Assembly (NCBI RefSeq): GCF_031846345.1
Contig: NZ_JAVRHX010000005.1
Span: forward strand, 62,001-126,000
Reading direction: 5' to 3'
Length of the DNA: 64,000 nt
Source of the DNA: Glaciecola petra
GTDB lineage: Bacteria > Pseudomonadota > Gammaproteobacteria > Enterobacterales > Alteromonadaceae
Numbering within the stretch: position 1 is the first letter of the stretch; each line of letters starts with the position of its first letter. The notes beneath the pieces were generated by a model. It saw only the letters and a list, made by a program, of their open reading frames with translations, was not told where the DNA came from and searched no databases. Both the position numbers and the translations under genes were made by a program. Shown one piece after another: positions 32,467-41,196 of the stretch.

Positions 32467-33387
32467 TTATTGACCTGATTCTTGGCTAGTATTTGATAAA
32501 TCCTTACTTTTCTTTGCCGCAATACGGAAAAGTGACGAATGGCGGAGCTTGCTCAATAAATTGTTGCAAGCACTAAGTTGTTCAGCTTTGAACATGCATG
32601 AAGTTTCTCGGTTTGCATTAATGCCTTCAAGCAAGATTTTCAAATCTAACATTAATAAGTTGGAGGCGTTATCACCTACATTAACCGTATACGTATTACG
32701 ATTGCTTTGCTCGCATTCTTTTACCGGGGCTCTTAAACTTGAGGCGCTACTACAACCTGTGCTTCCCAAATGAAAATTCCAAATTGCGGTCTTATTAGGT
32801 TGATCCATTGTGGACATGTCGATACGAAAAAACTTGTGGCCTAAACGCCAAGACCAAAACATTTCTGCCAAGTTAATTGGACTAGGCTGAGTTAGCGGAT
32901 TAGCATGATTGACCTCAAACGGCACCGACATGCTAAATCTCAGTTGAGCGATGTTGGTAAATGATTGTTTATCTTGTAGAGGTAAGTTTAAAGTTAAGGT
33001 TTTATTAAACCCCTCCTTGGCGCCACAATTAGCAACAAACCATAGTAAGGCAGTGTCTGGTGTTTGCCAATCGTTTACCTCTAAGCTTATCTTTTTCCAA
33101 GTATCCGATTGCTCTTCTCGCATTTCAAAATTCGATAAGAAAAAGCCTAAAGAATTTGCCTGCCAGAGTATATTGTGATGTATAAATTCATTATCGCAAG
33201 TTAGCGCATGTTCACCGTAAACAACTTTGGTTAACAATTGCTGTTGAATACTTTTTTGTTTTGATAAATGGTCTTGCGTAGTGTCTTCAGCGCATGACAT
33301 AAGCACCATAGCGGTCATTCCGATTAGTATCGATTTACTCAGCTTTTGTAAACTTAAAGCAGATGGTAAATATAAAATTTTGTTCAC
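32467..33387 (-). CDS. MbnP-like four-Cys protein (metallo-mystery pair)
   Basis: 306 residues from GTG 33387 (gagg ribosome binding site); the longer reading is unsupported. The lipobox is 'LMSCAED'. The family signature reads 'EMFWSWRLGHKFFRID' followed by 'HLGSTGCSSASSLRAPVKECEQSNR', the two-Cys core of the TIGR04052-type motif, with additional Cys nearer both ends. One Trp in the FWSW segment is the natural candidate for kynurenine formation. Probably an outer-membrane or periplasmic copper-binding protein. Confidence 0.88.
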   Translation of the reverse strand: MNKILYLPSALSLQKLSKSILIGMTAMVLMSCAEDTTQDHLSKQKSIQQQLLTKVVYGEHALTCDNEFIHHNILWQANSLGFFLSNFEMREEQSDTWKKISLEVNDWQTPDTALLWFVANCGAKEGFNKTLTLNLPLQDKQSFTNIAQLRFSMSVPFEVNHANPLTQPSPINLAEMFWSWRLGHKFFRIDMSTMDQPNKTAIWNFHLGSTGCSSASSLRAPVKECEQSNRNTYTVNVGDNASNLLMLDLKILLEGINANRETSCMFKAEQLSACNNLLSKLRHSSLFRIAAKKSKDLSNTSQESGQ

Positions 33388-33542
33388 ATTTTCCTCTATG
33401 AATAACACCTGATAATAATTGTCTGCTACACTCATTTTACAAGCGTCTAAACTGATAATGTGACGCAGTAACATACATGCACCATTAAAAGCAGGCATCT
33501 AGCAGGCCATGGGTTTAGCAATGATTATTTAGGAAATCGATA

Positions 33543-36389
33543 ATGCAATTTCATAAAACAGAGTGTTCTCAAGCAGTCTCTGTGTGCAATCGTTGGTTAA
33601 CGCAATTATTTACCCTTGTGTTCACAAAACACTTGTTAGCTGCATCTGTGTTCATAATGACCCTGAGTGTCACGCTTAGTCAAGTATTGCTGCTGCAAAA
33701 AGCACAAGCACATAGCGAAGAAGAAAATGCTCGCTTTGTGTCTGTAAACGGCTCCGACCAAGGCGACTGTAAAAACAGATTTCGCCCATGCAAAACAATT
33801 GGCTTTGCAGCGAGACGCGCTAACAAAGGCGACAAAATATTAGTAGCAATGGGACTTTACGAAGTTTCGAGTGACGAAGAACTTAGTTATTTAATTTCAG
33901 AGATCAATCCGGTGTTAGCTGGATTTAACACGCTTGATAATTACCAGCAACAATCCCCTGACCAATTTATTACTACCTTAACAGCCGTGCCTAAACAGTA
34001 CTTGCAAACCCTCTATAGTAAAGGGTTCACAGTCATACAGGATACAAAGGGGTTTGGTGCTCGCAGTATTGACGAAACTGTTATAGAAAGCCGTATTCGA
34101 GCTAGCCAACAAGCCGAAACCGCGCAGACATCGAGTGAATGTATTGACGGAGAAGCTGCCGGGTTTTCGTGTCGCAATGTCGATTTGTTAGGCCGAGTTC
34201 CTATTAGCCAAATATCGAGCTCTGCTACAAGAGCGAACGATGTATGGGGCCATGTTGATTTAAATAATATGCGCGAATATGCCATTTTAGGTATTCGCGA
34301 TGCGGTATCTGTTATTGATGTAACGGACCCCGAAAACCCAGTTGTGGTGGGCAGAGTCGAAGGCCAAGCAACAATTTGGCGTGATATTAAAGTCGTTCAA
34401 TTTTATAACGAAGAAATACAACAATTTCAGTCTTATGCTATTTCTGGCGCTGATGCGGTATCAGAAGGTTTAACTATTCTAGATTTGAATAATTTACCAA
34501 ACGAAGTCACATTGGTAGAGCGCGATTTGATTGACGGTGAAGCATCGCATAATGTTTATATCAGTAATGTAAATTACACCACCAACACTTCGCTGAACAA
34601 TACTCGTCCTTTTTTACATGTAATGGGAGGGGCATCTTTGGGAGGTTCGCTGCGAACTTTTTTAATTGAAAACCCACCTTCATTGTTAAGAGCATATAAT
34701 GATCAGGGGGCTAATCGTCAAGATTATGCACATGATGCTTCTTCCTTACCAATTAGTGATGCTCGAGCGCAAACTGATTGTGGCGAAGACCCTGGCGAGA
34801 CTTGCAATGTTATTATTGATTTTAACGAAAATGAAATGCGTTTGTGGGATCATACACGTTCTAATAGTGCGGTCGAATTAAGTCGTTCTACTTATCCTAA
34901 TGCTGACTATGTTCACTCTGGTTGGTGGACAGAAGACAAACAATTTGTGTATGTGCATGATGAATTAGACGAAACCACATTTAGACTAAACACCACTATT
35001 AATATTTTTAATATAAGTGATTTACGAAATCCTTTCTTGGCTAATACTTGGACAGGGCCAACTCGAGCCGTTGATCATAATGGTTTTGTTCGAGGCAACA
35101 AATATTATATGTCTAACTATGAACGAGGTTTAACTATATTAGACATTAGCGACCCTGTTAATCCTTCAGAAGCCGGTTTTTTCGACACTGTGACTGGTTC
35201 TAATAATGCCGTGTTTAATGGTGCTTGGGGTGCTTATCCCTTTTTACCCAGTGGGATTATTTTGGTCAGTGATATTGCAGGTGGTTTGTATATATTCAAA
35301 GATAATACTATCAGCGCAGATCAAGATGCTGTTGGTTTTATAGAAACCTCATTGACTATTCCAGAGAATTCACTGGCTAATATTCCGGTAAAAAAACAAG
35401 GCAATGGCGCCCAAACAATTGATTACGAAGTCTTGTTATTGTCGGCTGATGCCAGCGATGTTGAAGTGAAAAAAGGCCAATTAAGTTGGGCTGCAAACGA
35501 TAGTGATGATCAAAGTATTTTTCTTGAGATATTGGGTGACAACATTGTTGAAGGCGATGAAAAATTTGCAGTCATCCTTAGTAACCCCCAAGGTGGCAGT
35601 TTATACAACGGCAAATCAAATGCTTTTATTACTATTAGCGGAACAGCGCCAAGAACAGGACGAATTAGTTTTGAAACCAATGAGTTAACTCTGCTTGAAA
35701 ATCAAGATTCAGTAAACGTAGAGCTCAATCGGTTGGGCGGCTCAGAACAAACAATTAATGTTAACTATGTCGTGCAGTCTGTTAGTGCAGACGAGCAAGC
35801 AGATTTTACTCTTACAACACTTACTCAAGGTCAGTTTAGCTGGTCAGAGGGAGATACTTCAAGCCGTAGTATCGGTATAAACCTAATAGATGACGAACTT
35901 TCCGAGTCTTTAGAGAGCTTTAGAATTGTTTTATTGTCGGATAATCAGGCATTATTAGGCCAATTTAGTGTGCTGGAAGTGAATATCAAAGATGATGATT
36001 CCAATCAAGCACCAATAGTAGATGCAGGAAGCGATATTCAAGTTAATACTCGTCAAACAGTACAATTATCTACCGCTAATGTAAGTGATGAAGATGAGAC
36101 TTTATCGCTTGTTTGGGAACAAATTGCCGGCACAAACGTCACCTTAGATGCGCCAAACAGTTTACAAATAAGCTTTGTTGCACCTAGTCAGTCAGGTAAT
36201 ATTGAGTTGCGTTTAACCGCTACAGACGAGTTTGGTGTCAGTGCTAGTGACACCATTGGCATTAGTGTTGTAGCACCCGTAGTGACGCCACCGCCTGCGT
36301 CGGTTGAAAACGCCTCGGGAGGCGGGGGGCTGAATTTGGGTCTGTTTTTGTTGTTACCACTTATATATTTTCGTCGTTTTAAATGGTAA
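33543..36389 (+). CDS. Choice-of-anchor B protein with Calx-beta domains and GlyGly-CTERM
   Basis: A 948-residue exported protein. Signal peptide near residue 55 ('QAHSEE'). The N-terminal two thirds carry LVIVD-like repeats ('AVSVIDVTDPENPVVVGRVEG', 'GLTILDISDPVNPSEAGFFD') and His-rich motifs, matching the choice-of-anchor B domain. Two Calx-beta-like domains follow at about 600-700 and 715-815, then a PKD/cadherin-like segment. The end 'SGGGGLNLGLFLLLPLIYFRRFKW' is a GlyGly-CTERM signal cut by rhombosortase. Divergent from the MbnP/MbnH pair, the known genomic association of this domain. Confidence 0.85.
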   Translation: MQFHKTECSQAVSVCNRWLTQLFTLVFTKHLLAASVFIMTLSVTLSQVLLLQKAQAHSEEENARFVSVNGSDQGDCKNRFRPCKTIGFAARRANKGDKILVAMGLYEVSSDEELSYLISEINPVLAGFNTLDNYQQQSPDQFITTLTAVPKQYLQTLYSKGFTVIQDTKGFGARSIDETVIESRIRASQQAETAQTSSECIDGEAAGFSCRNVDLLGRVPISQISSSATRANDVWGHVDLNNMREYAILGIRDAVSVIDVTDPENPVVVGRVEGQATIWRDIKVVQFYNEEIQQFQSYAISGADAVSEGLTILDLNNLPNEVTLVERDLIDGEASHNVYISNVNYTTNTSLNNTRPFLHVMGGASLGGSLRTFLIENPPSLLRAYNDQGANRQDYAHDASSLPISDARAQTDCGEDPGETCNVIIDFNENEMRLWDHTRSNSAVELSRSTYPNADYVHSGWWTEDKQFVYVHDELDETTFRLNTTINIFNISDLRNPFLANTWTGPTRAVDHNGFVRGNKYYMSNYERGLTILDISDPVNPSEAGFFDTVTGSNNAVFNGAWGAYPFLPSGIILVSDIAGGLYIFKDNTISADQDAVGFIETSLTIPENSLANIPVKKQGNGAQTIDYEVLLLSADASDVEVKKGQLSWAANDSDDQSIFLEILGDNIVEGDEKFAVILSNPQGGSLYNGKSNAFITISGTAPRTGRISFETNELTLLENQDSVNVELNRLGGSEQTINVNYVVQSVSADEQADFTLTTLTQGQFSWSEGDTSSRSIGINLIDDELSESLESFRIVLLSDNQALLGQFSVLEVNIKDDDSNQAPIVDAGSDIQVNTRQTVQLSTANVSDEDETLSLVWEQIAGTNVTLDAPNSLQISFVAPSQSGNIELRLTATDEFGVSASDTIGISVVAPVVTPPPASVENASGGGGLNLGLFLLLPLIYFRRFKW

Positions 36390-36527
36390 AAATTTAATTA
36401 TTGGCAACATGTTCTATCATATTTGCCGATAAGTATGTTTAAGTGATGATGAGGCAAGCTTAACGATTTACTTGTTTGCTTTATTCTGCGCGATTTTGTA
36501 TTTAAATTTTGAGAATGTGGGTTCGTT

Positions 36528-37694
36528 ATGGACTTTTTAAGCACAGTTGATGAACTTAAGCGACATCAACTTAATACTTCTGGAAAACTGCGGTTCAGCG
36601 TTGGACTTTATGCTGAGTATAAGGCTTGGTTGATAAGCAAGAACGAATCCATAGCCAGAAATGTATTATTGATTATGCTGTTTTTCTGGTCTATTTTTTG
36701 GCTCGCCGATTTTTTTCGTCTATATGGCCAGCAATTTGAGTATCGCAACATGCCAATGATAGACATCGTTGTGAGTGTTCGCTCTTTAGTTTTACTTTAT
36801 CTTGTAGGTTTATTTGCTTGGTTACAACGAGCCGCTGTTACATACAAGGTGGGTTATTTGTGGGTTGCGTACTTTGTGCTTGCCACTGCAACAGCAATCC
36901 TTTCCAATATTTATCATGAACAAGGCGAATATCAATCAGCCTGGTTGCCTATTGTTATTGTAGTACCTTTATTTACGTTACCTATTGGAATGACTTTCGC
37001 TTCAGCCATAAGACTCGGTTTATCGGTATTGATAATCATTGGAGCAAGTCATTATATTATGCTCAAAGACTTGCCTGATCATAGCCCCAATATGTTTTTG
37101 GCAAGCCTCGTTTTATGCATGATATCGGGAGCAGCGGGCTCATATTATTTGGATAAAGTGTTTAAAGCAGCATTTGTAGCCCTCAAATTATTGGAACTAA
37201 AAACCTTTACAGATCCGATGACAGACCTAGGGAATAGACGTTATTTTAATTCTTTTGGGAATAAACTTGTTGAAGATGCAATCAGAACAAATAAGTCTTT
37301 TAGTTTAGTGATTATTGACCTTGATCACTTTAAAAAAGTGAACGACAGGGAAGGTCATGAGTTTGGTGATTTGGTGCTAATTCGATTTTCAGAACTTTTG
37401 ACTGAATCATCTCGTAGGCCTTTTGATTTACCCATAAGACTGGGAGGTGAGGAGTTTGCTATCCTTTTGAAAGATACTAAAGGAGAAGACGCTATGGTTG
37501 TTGCTAATAATTTGCTGAGCAAATGCAAAGAAACACGTTACCCAGAAGCAAAATCAACAACGTTTTCACAAAGTTTTAGTGCAGGAATTACTGAATATGT
37601 GCAAGGCGATAACTTACAAGATATGTACAAACGCGCCGATAAATTATTGTACGAAGCCAAAAGCAATGGGCGGAGTCTAGTGCTGCTTGGCTAA
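36528..37694 (+). CDS. Membrane diguanylate cyclase
   Basis: A 388-residue protein with about six transmembrane helices (residues 45-215) and a C-terminal GGDEF domain. The active site reads 'RLGGEEF' and the inhibitory I-site RxxD is intact five residues before it ('RPFDLPIRL'). 'DPMTDLGNRRYFN' and 'DLDHFKKVND' are the other conserved motifs. Should make c-di-GMP with product inhibition. No sensor ligand can be read; the N-terminal module resembles the 7TM sensor group. Confidence 0.9.
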   Translation: MDFLSTVDELKRHQLNTSGKLRFSVGLYAEYKAWLISKNESIARNVLLIMLFFWSIFWLADFFRLYGQQFEYRNMPMIDIVVSVRSLVLLYLVGLFAWLQRAAVTYKVGYLWVAYFVLATATAILSNIYHEQGEYQSAWLPIVIVVPLFTLPIGMTFASAIRLGLSVLIIIGASHYIMLKDLPDHSPNMFLASLVLCMISGAAGSYYLDKVFKAAFVALKLLELKTFTDPMTDLGNRRYFNSFGNKLVEDAIRTNKSFSLVIIDLDHFKKVNDREGHEFGDLVLIRFSELLTESSRRPFDLPIRLGGEEFAILLKDTKGEDAMVVANNLLSKCKETRYPEAKSTTFSQSFSAGITEYVQGDNLQDMYKRADKLLYEAKSNGRSLVLLG

Positions 37695-37817
37695 GCATTA
37701 AGGTGTATTTCAAATTTAAGCTCTATAATATGCGAATTAAAGACTTCACCAGCAAAAGGTGATCAAAATGTACTCTTAAAGCATATGCATAATCATGTTT
37801 ATTTTTTCTTTTAATAT

Positions 37818-38444
37818 ATGATTAAGAACAACACCCTTTTAAGTCGCGCGTCATTGTGCTTTTTGTTACCTATTTTTGCATATTGTTTATTCACATATAG
37901 CCCTGTTGTATTTTCACTTGAGTCGACGGAACAACACATGCAAAACTCACATATTCAATTTTCTCTCACAAACGAAATAGACAATTGGGTTATAGTAAAT
38001 GACACTGTTATGGGTGGGCGTTCTAAAGCACAACTTGATATCGTGAAAAACATGCTAATATTCAGCGGCAGTTTATCTTTGCAGAATAACGGTGGCTTTG
38101 CTTCGACAAGGCGAGTGTATAAACCTGTTGAGTGGGACCCAAAACAAGCATTTCAGATAACAATTGAAGGTGATGGTAGGGCTTACCAATTTAGGCTTCG
38201 AACCAACCGCCGCATGGATGGTGTTGCTTACGTTGTTGGCTTTCAAACAGTCGCAGGGAAAAGCCAATCGTTTACATTTGAGCCATCAGACTTTGAGCCA
38301 TTATGGCGCGGTCGCTATGTTAGAGGAGCCGAGGCGCTAACTTTTGATGATGTTTCTCAACTAGGCTTTATGTTAGCCGACAAAACCCCCGGCGAATTTT
38401 CACTCAAAGTTAAATCGATTACCCAAGTGCCTCTAGCACTCTAA
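37818..38444 (+). CDS. CIA30-family exported protein
   Basis: A 208-residue protein with a signal peptide (residues about 10-33) and a CIA30 beta-sandwich: 'WVIVNDTVMGGRSKAQLDI' and 'GGFASTRRVY', ending 'LGFMLADKTPGEFSLKVKSI'. Bacterial CIA30 proteins are of uncertain role, often called complex I assembly factor-like by homology. Shares an end with the amidohydrolase gene on the opposite strand. Confidence 0.85.
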   Translation: MIKNNTLLSRASLCFLLPIFAYCLFTYSPVVFSLESTEQHMQNSHIQFSLTNEIDNWVIVNDTVMGGRSKAQLDIVKNMLIFSGSLSLQNNGGFASTRRVYKPVEWDPKQAFQITIEGDGRAYQFRLRTNRRMDGVAYVVGFQTVAGKSQSFTFEPSDFEPLWRGRYVRGAEALTFDDVSQLGFMLADKTPGEFSLKVKSITQVPLAL

Positions 38445-38463
38445 AATTAAGACTCAACCGATA

Positions 38464-39738
38464 TTAGTTGAGCTGTTTAAATACCCGACCTTCTTTCATC
38501 ACAAAACTCACGCTTTCTAGCACGGAGATGTCGTCTAGTGGATTGCCTTTCACTGCAATGATATCTGCAATTTTGCCTTCTTCAAGTGATCCTAACACTT
38601 CATTTTGTTTGAGTAAGGACGCAGAGTTAATAGTAGCGGCTTGGATAGCCTGTAAGGGGGTCATGCCAAATTGCACCATACGTGAAAACTGCTTAGGATT
38701 GTCACCATGTGGATAAACACCAGCATCGCTTCCAAAAACCATATTTACACCGGCCTTTACTGCCTTGCGAAAGTTTTCACGCTGGATAGAACCGACTTTT
38801 CGTTCCTTATTCAGACTTTCTTCTAGTATGCCTGCCTTTTCACCTTCACCTAAAATATATTCAGTGACGTATATGTCCATTGAAAAATATGTGCCCATTT
38901 TCTTCGCCAATTTTATTGTTTCATCATCAACAAAACTGACATGTTCAACAGAATCCACTCCTGCTCTAATGGCCGTATTAATACCTTCTAAACCATGAGC
39001 ATGAGCGGCAACTGTCAAACCGCGCATGTGTGCCTCTTCAATAAGCGCGCTCATTTCATCAAAAGTATATTGTTGCACGCCTACTTTTGTGCCTTTTGAT
39101 AACACACCACCAGTGGCACAAAACTTAATCACAGTAGCGCCATATTTTATGTTTTCACGCACTTTTGCACGCACTTCCCACGGACCATCTGCTACCCCAC
39201 CTGATTTTGCTTTGTATTCAAAAGGTAGAAAATTGTTATCGCAATGCCCTCCAGTAACTCCAATTGAACGACCCGCAACAAACATACGAGGCCCTACAAG
39301 GTCACCATCGTTAATCGCATCTTTTAAAGCAACATCGGCAAAACCGGGTGCACCAACATTTCTGACGGTAGTAAATCCAGCCATTAAGGTTTGTTCAGCA
39401 TGTTTCACCCCGGTAAGTGTTACTCTAGGTAAGGATGAAGTTAAGCGTCGATAACCGTGCTGAGTGGCATCTGAGGTTAAATGCACGTGCATATCCATCA
39501 AGCCTGGCATTATTGTATGGCCACTTAAATCAATTAAGGTATCGCCGTCAGCGACAACATATTTTTTGTGATTTTCAATTGCGGCTATTTTCCCATCTTG
39601 TATAACAAGTAAGGGGTTTTTAATGAGTTTGCCATTATTCACGTCTAGCATGGCGTCGGCTTTTACGAGTGTGTTTGCTTGAGATAAAAAACTCCAAACA
39701 AAAAGAACGAATACGGTGTATAATTTCATCTTTGACAT
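38464..39738 (-). CDS. Exported metal-dependent amidohydrolase
   Basis: A 424-residue amidohydrolase with signal peptide ('FVLFVWSFLSQA'). Metal ligands: 'MDMHVHLTSDA' (HxH), Lys in 'VIKFCATGG', His in 'AAHAHG' and 'VEHVSF', and Asp in 'FGSDAGVYPHG'. This layout matches the imidazolonepropionase-like or Xaa-Pro dipeptidase group of Alteromonadales. Periplasmic location implies peptide or ester scavenging; exact substrate unknown. Confidence 0.85.
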   Translation of the reverse strand: MSKMKLYTVFVLFVWSFLSQANTLVKADAMLDVNNGKLIKNPLLVIQDGKIAAIENHKKYVVADGDTLIDLSGHTIMPGLMDMHVHLTSDATQHGYRRLTSSLPRVTLTGVKHAEQTLMAGFTTVRNVGAPGFADVALKDAINDGDLVGPRMFVAGRSIGVTGGHCDNNFLPFEYKAKSGGVADGPWEVRAKVRENIKYGATVIKFCATGGVLSKGTKVGVQQYTFDEMSALIEEAHMRGLTVAAHAHGLEGINTAIRAGVDSVEHVSFVDDETIKLAKKMGTYFSMDIYVTEYILGEGEKAGILEESLNKERKVGSIQRENFRKAVKAGVNMVFGSDAGVYPHGDNPKQFSRMVQFGMTPLQAIQAATINSASLLKQNEVLGSLEEGKIADIIAVKGNPLDDISVLESVSFVMKEGRVFKQLN

Positions 39739-39804
39739 AGCTCTGTATTTTCTTGTATGGATTTGAGTATAGCAATATGTCGCAATTTAAAAAGTAGGAA
39801 TTAG

Positions 39805-40293
39805 TTGTCTACCCTAGTGCGTTGTTTAATATCGTTCGATATGCTTAAGCAAGAGCTTGAGGATTTAAGTGTGTCCAGAGAGTTACTTAGTGAAATTTCT
39901 GAACAGCATGCAAAGCTTTTGAGTCAGTGTCTCGACGCAATACACGCCATTTTAGAGCAAGCTGCAGGCTTTTCTGAGTTCGACTTTAGCCAAGAACTAG
40001 ATAACGTAGAGTTAGGTCGCGCGATTGGGTCAAAAAAAATATTAGGTATTCAAACAAAATTGCTAGCTTGGGCCTTAAATTTTTTTGTAGCGAAAGAAAA
40101 AGCAGAAAGTATTAGCGCTGAAGATTTTAGCGATAGGGCAGAAAAAAGACTGGATTTATGGCAAACCAAAGCCGCAAAAGCAAAAAATCAGATCAGAACC
40201 TTAGCTAAAGCGATGGGTCAAGAAGAGTATTCACGATTTAGCCATCAATATCGTTTGTTATACACAGAGTTGTCATGGCGATTATTAAAATGA
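39805..40293 (+). CDS. Helical hypothetical protein (possible PriC relative)
   Basis: A 162-residue helical protein. I start at TTG 39805 because an agtagga site precedes it; ATG 39841 has none. Long charged helices occupy the whole length, ending 'FSHQYRLLYTELSWRLLK'. The size and helical character recall primosomal protein PriC, but I cannot see a decisive motif. Its end overlaps the convergent gene by nine bases. Confidence 0.6.
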   Translation: MSTLVRCLISFDMLKQELEDLSVSRELLSEISEQHAKLLSQCLDAIHAILEQAAGFSEFDFSQELDNVELGRAIGSKKILGIQTKLLAWALNFFVAKEKAESISAEDFSDRAEKRLDLWQTKAAKAKNQIRTLAKAMGQEEYSRFSHQYRLLYTELSWRLLK

Positions 40294-41004
40294 TGCGGAG
40301 CCTTCAGCGACAGATTCGCTGGATTTATCTTCACGCGTATCTTCTTCGACTGTTTCTTTGTTGAGTTCAGCCTTAGTTATTACGTTAATAATGCCACTGT
40401 TTACAAAACTAATCATGCCTGAAACATCCGCTATTTTGACTGTTAAATAGTCTGCGTAGTTTTCGCGCTCAAAAAAATGGGTAGCGGCAGACTCAAACTT
40501 TAAATTCAGCTCGTCATCTTTTTTCGCTTCATCAAGTGCTAACAGGACATTTTCTGCACTGCTGTTTATATATTCTTTTCGCGTGAAATAAATTTGTTTT
40601 TCTGTCGGAAAATACGTAAAAGAAACGTTATAAATTCTTTGTTCATTAGCGATGGTCAAATCGTAAATTTTGACCGGATTATCAATAAATTTACTGTCGG
40701 CCAATATTGCATTGTCAATAGCGAAATGGCTCCATTCACCTATAAGTGCTGGTGCAAAATTATCTATTACTTTTTGTTTTGAAGTTTCTGCTAGTTCGCC
40801 AAGCTCAAGAGCTTTGTTAAGTTCTTTGTATATGTCGTATGCTGCTTTTGGAAATTTATCTGTGCTTTGATTACCTAAATTTCCAGATTTTACTTCTGGT
40901 TGTTCAGGTTCATTTTGCACCGTAACTGCCTTTACAGTGCTTACTGAGCAAACAACAGCAAACCAATAGAGAAAAATAACAATACTGAGTAAAATTTTAT
41001 TCAT
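40285..41004 (-). CDS. Exported hypothetical protein
   Basis: A 239-residue protein with a signal peptide ('IVIFLYWFAVVCSVSTVKA'). The mature region is soluble, charged and lacks Cys, with 'SFTYFPTEKQIYFTRKEY' as its most distinctive stretch, and it ends in an acidic Ser/Glu-rich tail. No family recognised. Confidence 0.6.
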   Translation of the reverse strand: MNKILLSIVIFLYWFAVVCSVSTVKAVTVQNEPEQPEVKSGNLGNQSTDKFPKAAYDIYKELNKALELGELAETSKQKVIDNFAPALIGEWSHFAIDNAILADSKFIDNPVKIYDLTIANEQRIYNVSFTYFPTEKQIYFTRKEYINSSAENVLLALDEAKKDDELNLKFESAATHFFERENYADYLTVKIADVSGMISFVNSGIINVITKAELNKETVEEDTREDKSSESVAEGSASF

Positions 41005-41196
41005 AACGCCACCCTAAACTTTGACGCTAAGATTTTCAAGGAAGTATTTATGTCAAATTCTGAATTTGGCCTATACTTGCCGACAAATTGTGTAACATTT
41101 TTAATTTGCTTGGCTACAATAATGAATTTACACTTGACCGGTTTTACCAGCTCTAGTTTCTTTTTTTAGTTTTTAACATGGCATTAGTATTTCTTT

